Assembly (NCBI GenBank): GCA_943736015.1
Contig: OX031071.1
Span: 27,419,619 to 27,483,618, forward strand
Direction of reading: 5' to 3'
Source of the DNA: Tridacna crocea
Taxonomy: Eukaryota > Mollusca > Bivalvia > Cardiida > Cardiidae
Length of the DNA: 64,000 bases
Positions 32,380 through 43,475 of the stretch are shown here, piece after piece; position 1 is the stretch's first letter, and every line of letters starts with the position of its first letter. The position numbers and the translations under genes were made by a program. The notes below the pieces were generated by a model, which saw nothing but the letters and a program-made list of their open reading frames with translations, searched no databases and was not told the origin of the DNA.

Positions 32380-32930
32380 TTTTTAATGACTATAAAGAAG
32401 AAAGCTTTTGAAAACATTATGGGAATCCCACAATGTTTTCTATCTTTTCACAGAAAGTTTATCATATCAGCTACTCTTGTTGTCTGTAAGTACATGTACT
32501 TACGATTGAGAAATGTCTTAAATTTTGTTGTGTATTGAAGAGTTAAACTTTTTCTTTGAAATCAATCTAGGAGCAAGTAAAACAGTTACTGATCTATGAA
32601 AGCAGGTTTGGTAAGCCAGAGGCGTAAAGCTTTTTGAAACACTAAAGGAGAAGAAGGAAATGCTGGTTACCGTGTTTTCCACACTTTCATAGCCATATTC
32701 AATCAATTTGAGCCACAGTTAATATTGTCTGCAAATGCTCTTCGATTGGACCAATCTTTCATGTTGTGTGGTGAAGAAATTAACCGAAAAGTAGAAGTTT
32801 TTTTGAAGCTTGGGATAATAGGTTTTTTTCTGCTGTTGGAAAAGAAACTCTATCATCATTTAAACTTGTTGTCTGAGAATACCTTCAATTTGGGGGTATC
32901 CAAAATTTGACATTGGGTAATGTATTAAAG
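32380..32930. repeat. Degenerate MITE copies
   Basis: 32380-32545 has the MITE arms but a palindrome shortened to GGGAATCCC. 32560-32775 is another diverged copy in the opposite orientation. Nothing else is seen before the exon at 32941. Confidence 0.55.
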
Positions 32931-32940
32931 TATATTTCAG

Positions 32941-33151
32941 GGCCTTAACTCCACTTCTTGTTGGACAGAATATAATCAAAGATTCCCCGAAAGAACGCAA
33001 GACCATTTATAGAGTTCCAGAGGAGGATCAAGTCTACGTTGAAGTTGGTGATGTTATTGGTATTTACCAGTCTAGTTCGGAACTGTCGTACACACGCTGT
33101 AGTAAAACATACGAACCAGAACATTCCACATGGCTTCAAAGCCAAAGCAAG
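32941..33151 (+). CDS. Exon: C-terminal domain, part 2
   Basis: This exon is 211 nt, phase 2 to phase 0, with acceptor TATATTTCAG and donor GTAATT. It continues the beta-rich domain: LTPLLVGQNIIKDSPKE, then TIYRVPEEDQVYVEVGDV, IGIYQSSSELSYTRC and EPEHSTWLQSQSK. The V-x-V-x-x-G-D-V-I-G-I-Y strand resembles a jelly-roll edge. There is one cysteine in SYTRCSK, possibly paired with one in the last exon. Confidence 0.82.
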
Positions 33152-33429
33152 GTAATTGTGACAGTGTTAGTAAAAATCAGAAAAGGAATCCTGTAATATG
33201 GAATCTTGGATTGATGCTGTCGGCTATATTCTGTTGATTGTTGAATGAGAATTATGCACGGCTTTAAACATTATTTCAGTCATACCATGGCATGTGACAG
33301 CTTGCTTATTGATGTTTGTCCTGGATTTCAGTGAAAAAAGGCTTGAGCCTCACATTGCCTTGCCAAAGGACACTCCTTTAAGTCCAGCATTTTCAGAAGG
33401 GATTGAGAAGGATTTTCTAGTTGCAAAAT

Positions 33430-34131
33430 ATAAAGCTTAATTCTTTGCCAAACAGCAAAATTTTAAGATTGTCTAAATTAAAAGCATTTGCAGACAACAA
33501 AATAAATGTGACTTAAGAATTGAAATACATGTATCTTTAGCTAAGCAGCATTTTCTCCTTTTTCCACGATGTAATCAAAATCATTCTTCCTAACCTTGGG
33601 ATAATGTAGTAAACGATTGAACATTGAGCCATTGACGACTTGTAAATAAATTGTTTTGTGGTCTTTCCCCAAACATCAAATTTTGGACTATTCAAAATTA
33701 AAGTTATCCACAGATGACCAAAAGTTCCTGAAAGAGTAGCAAGCATGGTGGGAAAAGGGGAAATTGATTCCTAAATGTACTTTTTCTTTTTCCCACAATG
33801 CTTAAAAAAGTACCAACTGTAGACACCTTAAAGTTGTGGTATGTTTGCTAAAGAGTAGTGATTTGTTTCTGTTGGTTTGTTTGGTGTATTTGCTCTTTAC
33901 CATGTAATCCCCAAGTTTTCACAATTCTTAGGAAGAAGGCTTGGAAAACATTGTGGGAAAAGGAGATAGTACTGGTGACCAGCATTTTTCTCCTTTTCCC
34001 ATAAGATTTTCACCCTTTGTAATACATGTGCAAATCAAATCATTTTTTTAATGCAGTTAGTTTGTTGCGCACAGATACTAGTACTTTCAGTCTGCTCTAG
34101 ACTAAAGTTTTGTGGTTTTGTAAAGAGTTAA
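33430..34131. mobile_element. Cluster of three palindromic MITE copies
   Basis: 33430-33620 and 33650-33860 are partial. 33893-34131 is near complete (CTCTTTACCATGTAATCCCC to GTAAAGAGTTAA, with the GTGGGAAAAGGAGATAGT core). All lie in the last intron of the ShKT/CCP gene. Confidence 0.7.
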
Positions 34132-34329
34132 TACTTTTGTCAACATTATTACAGTTATATCATGGCAGCCACTGCATCTGTTCATGCTTTCCTGGACTTT
34201 CTGTAACAAGTACTAGACACAATTTCCTTCCACACTGACTGTCATCAATCCTTGTCAATAATCAGTTAGGCCGAGGATCTAGAGATTTAAGAAAGCCACA
34301 GAGAACTTTCATTGTGTTTGTACTTTCAG

Positions 34330-34452
34330 AAATATAAGGCATCTGATTTCAAGATTGGAACTGACCATACATTTGTTGTATCATCGAGGGATTGTCGGAT
34401 CTACTCAATAAGGGCCTCAGTAAATCCTTCAGCATGTAAAGACGGAGACTAG
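34330..34452 (+). CDS. Terminal exon: end of C-terminal domain and stop codon
   Basis: This exon is 123 nt, phase 0, with acceptor TACTTTCAG. It reads KYKASDFKIGTDHTFVVS then SRDCRIYSIRASVNPSAC and KDGD, then TAG at 34450-34452. The two cysteines may form disulfides with each other or with the single cysteine of the previous exon. There is no C-terminal hydrophobic tail, so the protein is not predicted to be GPI- or membrane-anchored at this end. Confidence 0.82.
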   Translation, partial: KYKASDFKIGTDHTFVVSSRDCRIYSIRASVNPSACKDGD

Positions 34453-34509
34453 GGGACACCTACAGGTTATGAGGAGTATCTGTGGTTGGCAAGGAAACAG
34501 AAAATATGA

Positions 34510-34515
34510 AATAAA
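34510..34515 (+). promoter_or_regulatory. Polyadenylation signal AATAAA of the ShKT/CCP gene
   Basis: A canonical AATAAA lies 58 bp after the stop codon at 34452, the first such hexamer downstream. The implied 3' UTR is very short, and repeat DNA (a TA/TG microsatellite, then MITEs) follows. Confidence 0.55.
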
Positions 34516-34586
34516 TACAATGAAATGAACTCTTTGCTTAATGTTGAAATTTGAAGGTGTCCAATCTGGAAGTATTTGTAGACTAC

Positions 34587-34615
34587 TATATATATATATG
34601 TGTGTGTGTGTGGGG

Positions 34616-34654
<39 letters not shown>
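34587..34654. repeat. Compound TA/TG microsatellite
   Basis: A TA run is followed by a TG run with a short G interruption (~34611-34618). Confidence 0.95.
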
Positions 34655-34656
<2 letters not shown>

Positions 34657-35240
34657 CATGGGTGCAGCAGGTGTGGTAGTACTTTTGGTTGGTACAGCAT
34701 GCCGCACCAATAAAATTGGCTGATGCGGTATGATGCCGCACCAATAATTGATAAGTACATGTATCTAAAAATTTATAATGAATGTAAACACATATGAAAT
34801 TTCTCAAATTACAAAATTACTTTACAGTAAACGTAAGTCGAGCCCACAAATTTTAAATATCAGAGGATAAAATTCTAAGAAAATGTCTCAAAAACGAGAC
34901 AAAACACACGAGAATGCACGAACTTACACCATTTTTTCAAAATATTTCTTGGGGAGCATAGCTTCATGCCTTCCATGCTTTGGAGCTCATCAATTTCACC
35001 ACACCAATAGCAATAACATAGCTACGCCTCTGATATATATATGTGGTTGAAATGATGGAATTTGACTTGGTAAGTGTGAAAATAATTTGAGCAAAGGAGA
35101 ATTTTCTCCTCTTGCCTTAATATTTTCAAAAACCTTCTCCCTTATAGTTATTTAAACTTTGGATTGTTTGATAACGGGCAAACACTTTAATAAACAAAAC
35201 AATTTTGGACTCATTTACATTTAAAGCATTTAATCCTCTA

Positions 35241-36277
35241 TCACACCACAGGAATTCGACATTACATAGCCAAAATAAATGATAAAATATGAAAAAAAAT
35301 CTCCCCTATATAATATAAACACAAGGAATGCAACGTCTCGATTGCCGGTGTAATGCAGAGAAATGACCCCAATTACAAAATGACCCACGGTCATTTCTCG
35401 ACGTAGAGGAATGATCCATGGGTCATTCTCTACGTCGAAAAATGACCCATTGATCATTCCTCTACGTCGAGAAATGACTCGGGGGGGGGGGGGTCATTTT
35501 GTAATGGGGGTCATTTTTCTGCATTACACCGGCGCCAGCACAAGACAGCCTTTCCAACCCAAAATCACCCACGAAATAAACATTGATCATAATTTTCTTT
35601 AGCCTAGCAATAGGCTACAGAAAAATGTACCTGCGACATTCGGCGATTCCTCAGTAGACACCTTTTAACCGGAGATATTCGTCATGTTTTACGATTTTTT
35701 TTTACAATTTCTATTTGTCTGGGAGGCCATTCACTGACGTCACTTGATTCCCGTGAACGGGCCAATACGGTTTAAGTTTATTGAGTTACCTCGCTTCCAT
35801 ATTCTCAAGTCAAATATCTTTTCTTTAAAAAGGAATGCGCTCAAATACTTTTGTTAGTTACTTCTAGAAAAATCTTTAGTATCATGTGATGTCCATAAAT
35901 ATATCTTAAAAACGAAAAAAATAATAGTAATAAGTAATACGAAAATACGCTTCCTGGCTCTTCCTGTGACGTCAGCAAATGGCCTCCCAGACAAATAGAA
36001 ATTGTCAAAAAAACAAATCGTAAAACATGACGGATATCTCCGGTTAAAAGGAATCGCCAAATGTTGCAGGTACATTGTTGTGTTGTCTATCGCTAGGCTT
36101 AAGAAAATTATGATCAATGTTTGTTTCGTGGGTGATTTTGGGTTGGAAAGGCTGTCTTGTGCTGGCGCCGGTAATCGAGACGTTGCATTCCTTGTGTTTA
36201 TACTATATAGGGGAGATTTATTTTTTCATATTTTATCATTTATTTTGGTTATAGAATATCAAATTCCTGTGATCACA
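35241..36277. mobile_element. ~1.03-kb long-TIR element
   Basis: The left arm (35241-35345 and 35530-35745) is complementary to 35940-36277. Shared blocks include CACAAGGAATGCAACGTCTC, CAAGACAGCCTTTCCAACCC and ATTTGTCTGGGAGGCCATT. The left arm is interrupted by the 35349-35528 insertion, which the right arm lacks. No transposase frame. Confidence 0.85.
35349..35528. mobile_element. 180-bp MITE with TGTAATGCAG ends and CCGG target duplication
   Basis: The ends TGTAATGCAG and CTGCATTACA are perfect inverted repeats. CCGG flanks both sides (35345-35348, 35529-35532). The uninterrupted opposite arm shows a single CCGG, confirming insertion. The interior is a palindrome of AATGACC and CTACGTCGAGAAATGAC-like units with a G12 run. 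Confidence 0.88.
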
Positions 36278-36739
36278 CAACGACAAATGAAACGGAGCTA
36301 AGATCACGAGGTTTGCTTTAGACAGAATAGAAAACACTGCATACATAATTATGTCTTTGTCACCGGCATTTTCTTGCTCTTTCCCCCACAGTGTTTTTTA
36401 CGCTTTCAGAGACAAATTATTTGGGAGACATCTACTTCCTTGTCTTCAAATGCTTTGAAATTGAACCATTCCAAGTGTATTCATTAAGTGAAGATTTTAC
36501 TGATTTTCATGATGATTGTATATGTGTATAATCTAGTTTTTTTTACCCTATTTATTTTGTTGTACCCCCTTTCAGTTTCAATAAAATTTTCTCGCATCCA
36601 TCTGATGTATTTTTATTATTATTCTATTTCATCATTTTATATAGAGGATCTTTAGATTGTTTCTGTTATATCTAAAACCATGTGAAGCTTACTTTGGCGA
36701 ATATCTTCTATATTTTAGTCAATAAGTTAAAGAAAAATT

Positions 36740-36830
36740 ATTGTACTAGATACCAGCATTTTCTCCTATTCACTCATAGTTTTCCGAAGGCAACTCAGAA
36801 TTGTTTGGAAAAGAGTTACACCACTTGTCA
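36740..36830. repeat. MITE fragment
   Basis: AGCATTTTCTCCTATTCAC to GGAAAAGAGTTAC is the end of one arm of the common MITE. 36830-37124 shows nothing recognisable. Confidence 0.5.
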
Positions 36831-37124
36831 TACTTGATTCTGAACCTACATCCATAGTGACTGTCATATTTTCCTTAGGACCAGTATACTTTTGCCAAAA
36901 ACAAAAATAACAATTGGGTTTTTCATAGGAACTGGTAAGTGCACAACATGTGTGCATGTGGTTCTATGCTGTAAAAGGAATTATGCTTGTTCTCCCTCAG
37001 ACAATTTTGTTATGTAGATAAACATTTTTCTAATTTCAGCCATATACTTAAAAATATAGAAAATGATGCCAGAAGTTAAAAAGAGACAGAAGAACACATA
37101 TTGAAAAACAGAGCTTGATCGGTA

Positions 37125-37332
37125 TTGACCTATTACCACACAATCCCTACTTTTCATACCCCTGAGAAAGAAGCCTTTTGAAAACACTGGTAACCAGCAT
37201 TTTCTCCTTTTCACACAGTGTTTTCTACCCTTCCCAGAACAAATTTCAATTTTTCAGTCACCTTTATTTTGTCGTCTGCAAATGCTTTCAATTTGGACCA
37301 GTCTTAAATTTTCTTGTGTGGTAAAGAGTTAA
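37125..37332. mobile_element. Palindromic MITE with shortened core
   Basis: TATTACCACACAATCCC at the left; GTGTGGTAAAGAGTTAA at the right. The left palindrome arm is deleted down to AACACTGGTAACCAGC. Confidence 0.75.
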
Positions 37333-37399
37333 TGCAATTTATCAGATTTTTTAATTCTAATCTTTCCCTAGAGCCTGAGAAGATGCAGATTGTATTGCT

Positions 37400-39860
37400 A
37401 ACTTCTTGATGGTTACTCTGGGAAAACATCTTTGGATCTAAAATCTTTTGCTCTCCGACATCTGTATTGTTAATAGTTTTCTGGAAAAGTCTAATGTATT
37501 TAGTTCTGATATCCTATTACAATTTACATTTTGAAATGAAATGTTCTCTAGTTTCAGGTTCATTTTGACACAATTTACATGTTGGATCTAGTACATGTTG
37601 ATTAAAGACTGATTTGTTAGGCTGTTGATTTGTTAGGCTGTAAGGTGTAGACCTGTACGTTTAAAGTAGAAGGTCAACCTTGAGCTCTGATCTCTTGATA
37701 TCTTCCTTTTTCGGTCTGACAGTACTATAGACGTGATAGGTCAGCTCTACTTTGAGTGAATTAAGGATAAGGTATTTATGAGAACTTTTCCCTTGATTTC
37801 TTCTTTCCACTTCCTCTCGACATAAAGGTTCACAGATTCTTTCAACATTTTCTTCCATTTACTTTCACCGGGGGTACCTGTAATAAGTGAGTAAGCTGTG
37901 GGCAGATCGTATTTTAGTAAAATTCTGCGGACATTGGAGAAGTTGCTATTTCTTCAGTTGTCTTTGTAGCCAACCGTTTCACTGCAATTTTGTACTCAAC
38001 TGAGTTTGGAGATTGTAGAATGCCAATAAACAGATTAAGAACAATTTTTTATGTATTTGGATCTCATTAGTATTATTCCCATTAAGGCATTACATGCTAC
38101 ACTTGCAGTCCGATCAGAAAGGTGTTAAAGTTGTTTCGAGCGTTTGTTTTGAAACCGTCCTAATTTTTTAACATCTTTTTGGCTAATCATATATACTTCA
38201 AGACCGTATAGGATCCTTGGTACAACGAAAGTATTCCATATGTGTGCTTTGTTATCTTGTTTAAGTCCGTTGAAACCACGGAACCCAGCTCAAAGTAGAG
38301 AATAAGCTGTCCTTCTTCCTAGTTCCATTTTCCAATCAGGGTCCTGTGTGGCTCAGTGGTAAAGTGTAGGACTCGTGACCAGGATGTCCCAAGTTCGAGC
38401 CTCGCTGGCTCCACTGGGTTTGTTTTTCACAGGAGTGTCCTTGGGCAAGACACTTAAGAGTCTAGCCTAGTACTGGTGAAACCCAGGAAACATGATTATG
38501 TAAACTGTCGCCGTGGTGTTACTGAAATACTGTTGAAAGCGGCGTAAAAACACCATTCAAACATTTTACGATCAATGTCAGTACGTTCTCCCGTAATCCC
38601 CAGGTGGATGGTGCTGTCTGATACTGGAACAGGGTCATTGCTTAGCATAACTTTTTGTCTCATCTCTGTTTCGTTTCTTAATTAAGACCAGGCAAGCACG
38701 TCACTTTTCTGTGAATTAATGTCATGCCTGTGTGTGTAACTAAAAGTTCCTACTGTTTCTAACATCTGGTTTATCTCAATTTTTGAATGCGAGAACAGTG
38801 CAACGTCGTCAGCCTAGGTTGTGTGAGCTATACAGATGTTCCCTATCTTTTGCACCTTTAAAGTTGGTTTCTAGTTAAGTCAGTAAGGGGTTGTTGCATC
38901 GCTTTTGTGTTCAGGTGACAAGACTTCGCCTCTCGTACGCCCTGTTTTATACTAAATGGTCTAGACAGAAGATTTTGCCGTTTCACACATGCAGACATAT
39001 TGCTGTAGGAGCATCCATTCTGCCAGCGAAATTTATCAAGAAATAGATTACGTCGTGATAACAAGTCATAATTGACCTCGTCGAAGACCTCTCTGATAAC
39101 AAGTGTCACAAAATGAAGTTTTTCTTTCTTTACTTTGGCTTCCATTTTGCATTCCGAAACAATAAGGGCAGATATCATAGAGGAAGTTCCTTTGATGAAT
39201 TTACTTTGCAGCCTGGCTTGAGTAGAATAAAGGGTATCTTTATGCCTTTGATATACAACATGCTCTATAGTATAGGGGTTACAGTTGTGCCCCTGTAGTT
39301 ATCAGGCTCTTTGTTGTCTCCTTTCAAAAGATCGGCGTAATGGTACCAATTTTTAAAGATTCCGAGATCTGTTTCAGAGGGAAAATTTGGTTTATCAGAA
39401 GGAGCAGAACTGCATGTATAGGTTATGGCCACTGTAATCTCCTTATCAGTGGCTGGCTTTATGAGATTTTTGTCAGAATCTAGGCTTTCAATCATCTTAA
39501 TATCTTCCTGAGCATTTCTAAAAAATTCATTGTCATAGAATGAATTGGATTTTGGTGTGGCAAGATGTTCGAATGCTCAGCCCAACCTTCTGTCATTTCT
39601 TTGTCTGAAGTCAGGAACTTTCTTTTAACGTCCAAACAGCTTGTCGTTGTATATTAATAAGTTTATAAACGTTTTTCCATTATCTTCTGAATGCATGACA
39701 TCTTCAAGTGCTTTTTCATTTTTTGCTGCAGCTTGGCATCTTAGGATTGGTCTCAACCTCCGTTTGCATTTTTATCATTGCGACCCAGAGTCGGTTTTCA
39801 GGATCAACAGTTGCTCCGTTTACTTTCCATGCCCACAAGTAATTGATTCAAACCAAAATT
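37400..39860 (-). pseudogene. Degenerate LINE reverse transcriptase, minus strand
   Basis: Read on the minus strand from ~39860 down, with several frameshifts and stops: a linker with FEHLATPKSNSFYDNEFF; RT blocks LLKGDNKEPDNYRGTTVTP (39265-39360), EVFDEVNYDLLSR and FSIKQGV (38920-39100); ADDVALFSHSKIEINQMLE (~38740-38815, first position of YADD lost); then WNTFVVPRILYGLEVYMI and KYDLPTAYSLITG. It ends in DPTCKLCQNEPETREHFISK (~37510-37600), a zinc-finger-like end typical of some LINEs. A SINE interrupts it at 38338-38560. It belongs to a different lineage from the intact LINE at 9561. Confidence 0.75.
38338..38560 (+). mobile_element. tRNA-derived SINE inside the LINE relic
   Basis: A box GTGGCTCAGTGGTAAAG (38347-38363) and B box AAGTTCGAGCCTC (38391-38403), 30-odd bp apart as in tRNA genes. 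The body contains GTCCTTGGGCAAGACACTTA, and the end is GAAAGCGGCGTAAAAACACC. The length and body fit metazoan tRNA-SINEs. Confidence 0.8.
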
Positions 39861-39913
39861 ATGCATTGTAAGTGTCTACCTACAATGCATAATTTTGGAT
39901 TTGAATTAATTAC
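39840..39913. repeat. Palindrome with ~30-bp arms
   Basis: TAATTGATTCAAACCAAAATT and ATGCATTGTA are repeated in inverted form across a short loop (GTGTCTAC). It may be a foldback relic at the end of the LINE remnant. Confidence 0.6.
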
Positions 39914-39994
39914 CAACACGATCACTCTGTCAGATATAGGATTGACCAATTTTAATGTAATTTTCAGTTTTGTGCAAGTAGCACAATATATGAC

Positions 39995-40080
39995 ATAGTC
40001 GTTAAGTGCCGTCTCGGATTAGCCTGCGCTGACTGCACAGGTTGATCCGAGATGACACTTTACGCAATTGTCTAAATGTC
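39995..40080. repeat. Palindromic repeat (TCGGATTAGCCTG / CAGGTTGATCCGA)
   Basis: A hairpin with arms AAGTGCCGTCTCGGATTAGC and the complement ending GAGATGACACTT. Diverged relatives lie at ~8340-8530 and ~11820-12080. Confidence 0.65.
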
Positions 40081-40289
40081 CCTTTTCGCTTGTTGCAAGC
40101 CTAATTTGGACAACAGTCTTTCCTTCATCACAACTTACCATTCTTTTGACATGCATATAGAAAACAGCAAGTGAAATTAGATATTTTTGGAAAGCACTGG
40201 TTAAAAAACAAAAAAGACTCAACAAGAATATGAATAGATGTATTCTCCGCTTAGTTATGACCGAATAGTGTTATAAAACTGCACAAGGC

Positions 40290-40880
40290 ACGGTGTAGAT
40301 TTTTTAAACAAAACAAACAATTAAAAACAAATGGAACACTCTGGATACAATTTTTTCTTGGGGAAAATACTAAGGATCACATGACATGAGAAAGAAACTG
40401 TAATATATACAATGAAAATGTATCATTTCTACTAAATTAGGCTTAAAAATGATTTCAAATTAAATGTAGTACAAGCAAACAACCTAACAAACAAAACACT
40501 TTGTACACATTTTTTTTTCAGAGAGAGAGAGAAAAATGTTCACGTCACCTGACAAAGTTTAACATATACAATGGAATTGAATTATATCTAGTAAACGTGG
40601 GTATCAACGCATTTAATTTTCTCTTTTGCATTTTATAAGCAAAACAAACAGTAAACATTATGCATTTTTCTCAGAGAGAGGGAAAGTTGTTAACATCACG
40701 TGACACACCACAACATTTACAGTGGAAATTCAAATGAAGCAAAATTATATTCTTAACTTGATTGTAAACTCATTCATCTTTACATTTTCAACGAACAGCC
40801 AAGAAAAACAGATATATCATTTTGTACAGTTTTTCGGAGAGAGAGAGAGAGGTAACATCATTGACGGACAAATTACACTT
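40290..40880. repeat. ~165-bp tandem repeat with embedded GA runs, 3-4 units
   Basis: Each unit has AAACAAAACA-like sequence, a T run, CAGAGAGAGAG, then CATCACGTGACA-like sequence and CAATGGAATT-like sequence. Phases are about 40350, 40520, 40675 and 40840. Confidence 0.6.
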
Positions 40881-41066
40881 TTTACAGCGGAAATCTATAT
40901 GGTGAATCTTGTATTTCATACAATGACTGACATGTTTCTGTTCAAAGACTATTCCTTTGTATGCTCTTATTTTTAACAAAAGGCCAATTAGAAAATTGTA
41001 AAGATTTATCCTGTCAGTTATAAGCATTTGGTCGAAGCCCTCAGAAACAACTACAGTTATCACTAA

Positions 41067-41850
41067 ACGTGATCATATACCCTTACAATTTAGCCCGACG
41101 AATTTGCACCATAGTTTCAAAGCCCGAAACAAAAGATGAACGTTTGATGGACTTAAAGCAAGCTCTAACTGTCCAAACATACCCCAAACGCATAATTCAA
41201 ATGGGTATAAACAAAGCTCTAGGTATCCAAACAGAAAACCTGCTGGTAACTGATCATCAGCGAAAGTAAAATACAATACTGTTCATTTCAACATTCAATC
41301 CGAACATCTTTGAGATGTTCGGCGTATTAGAATATAACATGCATTTATTCAATTCTGACGAAAGGATGAGAGAGGCAACTAAAGACAAAAGATTTATCAA
41401 GAGCAAAAGACAGCCCCCAAATTTAAAATCACTAAAGCCAGATTTACAGAAAACAGCACAAACACGTATGAAGTAAAAAGATGTGGTAGGTCAAAATGCA
41501 GCCTCTGTCTTCATATGCCTGCAAGACCTACATACAATTTCAACGGTAAAATATTTCAAGTTATGCAAAAATGAGCTGCGATGTACAAAATGTTATATAC
41601 GTCATTACATGCAATGGGTGCCGAAAATACTATACATGTATAGGACAAATAGGGGATAACTTAAGAACACGTCAAACTATACATGCTCAAAAATTAAGAG
41701 ATCCCTCTACCTGACAATTACCTCTAAGCAGTCATATAGACATATGTTCAGAGGATGAAATTAAGTTCAAAATATTTCTCTTTTACAAATTGCAGTCGGA
41801 AAGGCTATAAGTCATATTAGCAAAAGAAAAATCAAAGTACTGATAGTACT
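41067..41850 (+). pseudogene. Penelope-like retroelement relic (RT end plus GIY-YIG endonuclease)
   Basis: Reading + strand with frameshifts: PYNLARRICTIVSKPETK, then TYPKRIIQMGINKAL (41079-41220, the RT/thumb end of Penelope-like elements); ISTFNPNIFEMFG, then IKSKRQPPNLKSL (41283-41435), the linker; RCGRSKCSLC; and IYVITCNGCRKYY, IGQIGDNLRTRQTIHA (41595-41690), the GIY-YIG endonuclease with the cysteine motif before it. Each block matches the family order. Several stops make it non-functional. Confidence 0.8.
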
Positions 41851-42539
41851 GGAGGCCAGGAAATTGAGGATACGAAACAACACATGAGATCAATTTTAAT
41901 TAATACAAACAGGTAGACGGACAGGGATACAAGTGGATTCCACTAAGCCCCTGGAATGCTTGGTTTTATCAGGAAATTTTGAACTGATACTAGATAGCAC
42001 CAGTCAGAAACTAATTAAGCCAGAGCTAGGCATGTGCTCACAGTTATGGGGTGCTTGATAATGGCTTAGAATACTTAGTAATTTGTCGTGCTTGTAAACA
42101 GTCCCAAGTCAAAATTGAACTATTCAATCGGTGCAATACCAACTTTGGTTATCTAAACTTTCTGAGACATGTGATGTCTTGTAGTCCTGAATGACGCTAT
42201 TTTTTACATTTATGACGCAAGAACATATTTATTTTTATTGATTTCAATGAAAATACATGTAAGATAGATATCAAGGTAAAATGTAATGAATAATTGGAGT
42301 GATACGGCAGTTGGTCATGTTGTCTCTACCTTCCACAAGTCGACGAACTTTTGAAGTGGTCATATTTGAAGGAAGTTGTAGATGAAAATCCAAAGTAGTT
42401 CTTCGTGTATATTGAAAAGTAAGATTTTGGGGAAATCGGGAGGAATTGCTTGTTACAAGCGAATTCTCTTTATGCCAAAATATTTTCTCAATAAAATACT
42501 GTGAAAAGGTTGTATTGTTTTGGGAAAACGATTTGGCTC

Positions 42540-42960
42540 GGTTTTCCTATTTTACTTGCCTATTTTACGGTCAAGTCACAGTGACTTGAGCTTCGACACT
42601 TATATCTACATAATATAAAAAATTCATAATCGTTGTCCAAGGACAACTTGTGTCAAGCCCGCGAACACTTGACTCTCAAGCTTGACCTAGACCTTGGACG
42701 TGAATAAATGTTTCAAAGGGAACTTCTACTCATGATGGTGAACAATGCATTATGCTACTTTATATCAAAATCTATCCAAAAATGTAGGAGTTCTAGTTCG
42801 GACGAAAAATTGGCCTTCAATGTGGCCTTGATCTTGAACCTACTTGAACAGATGTTTCAAATGACACATCTAACCGTGATGGAGGTCAATTGTGCCAAAT
42901 TATTTTGAAATCAATCCAATCTATCCACAATTGTAGAAGTTATGGACCGGAAATATTCGG
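42540..42960. repeat. ~165-bp diverged tandem repeat
   Basis: Two or more units share TGACCTAGACCTTGGACGTG-like and AATCTATCCAAAAATGTAGG-like stretches, spaced ~165 bp (TGTTTCAAAGGGAAC and TGTTTCAAATGACAC). Common in satellite-carrying elements, but no ends are seen here. 42100-42540 and 43090-43330 hold nothing recognisable apart from a weak MITE relic at 42360-42500. Confidence 0.5.
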
Positions 42961-43475
42961 ATGCACACATGCCCTAGTGAACACTAGAAATATGTGTGTC
43001 AGAGACACTGATGCCCCTGCTAAATGGTATTGGTCACAGGTATGTCATATGACACTAGTAGAGAGAGAGAGAGATATAAAAAAAAAAATACATTAAATGA
43101 CAAGCGAACGACTACAGAAAAAAATTATAAGCATTCATTTGGTTTCAAATCAAAGTCAATCAAAGACATTTTTAAGAATCACACAGGTGTTATCTATTTG
43201 TGACAGGTGTAAAAGGTGCGAAATACGTCCTATCAGTGTGAAATAGGCAGTATAAACAATGACAAAACTACCAAATAACTCTTGGAAAAAAGGTAACTAA
43301 TACACATAATGTTGTTACGAGTCAGGCGTAACTAGAAAGTAGAAGCCAGCAACAAACGATAACAATTAACAGAATTTATTAACAAAAATATCAAATAATC
43401 AGTGAAAACATTACAATAGTACAAAACAATACCTTAGACGTTAAATACAGAAGACAAACTATTCCAGTCTTAATT

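Larger units (their letters stand above)
1895..34452 (+). other. Split gene (3' part): ShKT/CCP-repeat extracellular protein, 10 exons
   Basis: Gene-level entry for ten exons: 1895-2000, 5557-5688, 8833-8924, 19423-19528, 21264-21407, 24739-24830, 30239-30344, 31647-31854, 32941-33151 and 34330-34452. Together they make 1320 nt, 440 codons with a single terminal stop. Every junction has AG before and GT after, and phases fit at every join (0-1, 1-1, 1-0, 0-1, 1-1, 1-0, 0-1, 1-2, 2-0, 0-stop). The predicted product alternates cysteine-rich ShKT-like and sushi/CCP-like modules and ends in a cysteine-poor domain, which suggests a secreted or cell-surface protein with a binding role. No transmembrane segment is visible in this part. 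The first visible exon is the second half of a CCP domain; no matching first half was found at 1-1894, so the signal peptide and 5' exons must lie upstream. Function is unknown. I recognise no named orthologue. Confidence 0.85.
35190..36500. mobile_element. MITE relic interrupted by a 1-kb TIR element
   Basis: MITE-like sequence (TTTGGACTCATTTACATTTA, AAGCATTT) before ~35240 resumes at ~36282 (ACGACAAATGAAACGGAGC, TAGAAAACACTG) and continues to ~36500 with the hairpin remnant GGCATTTTCTTGCTCTTTCC. Confidence 0.6.

Noticed and set aside
34429-34807. Thr-His and Val-Cys repeat ORFs
   Set aside because: Translations of the TG/CA microsatellite.
38338-38415. tRNA gene
   Set aside because: A and B boxes are good, but the 5' and 3' ends do not form an acceptor stem and the SINE body continues.
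41067-41276. Two overlapping short ORFs as host genes
   Set aside because: The plus-strand one is the end of a Penelope-like RT; the minus-strand one is its shadow.
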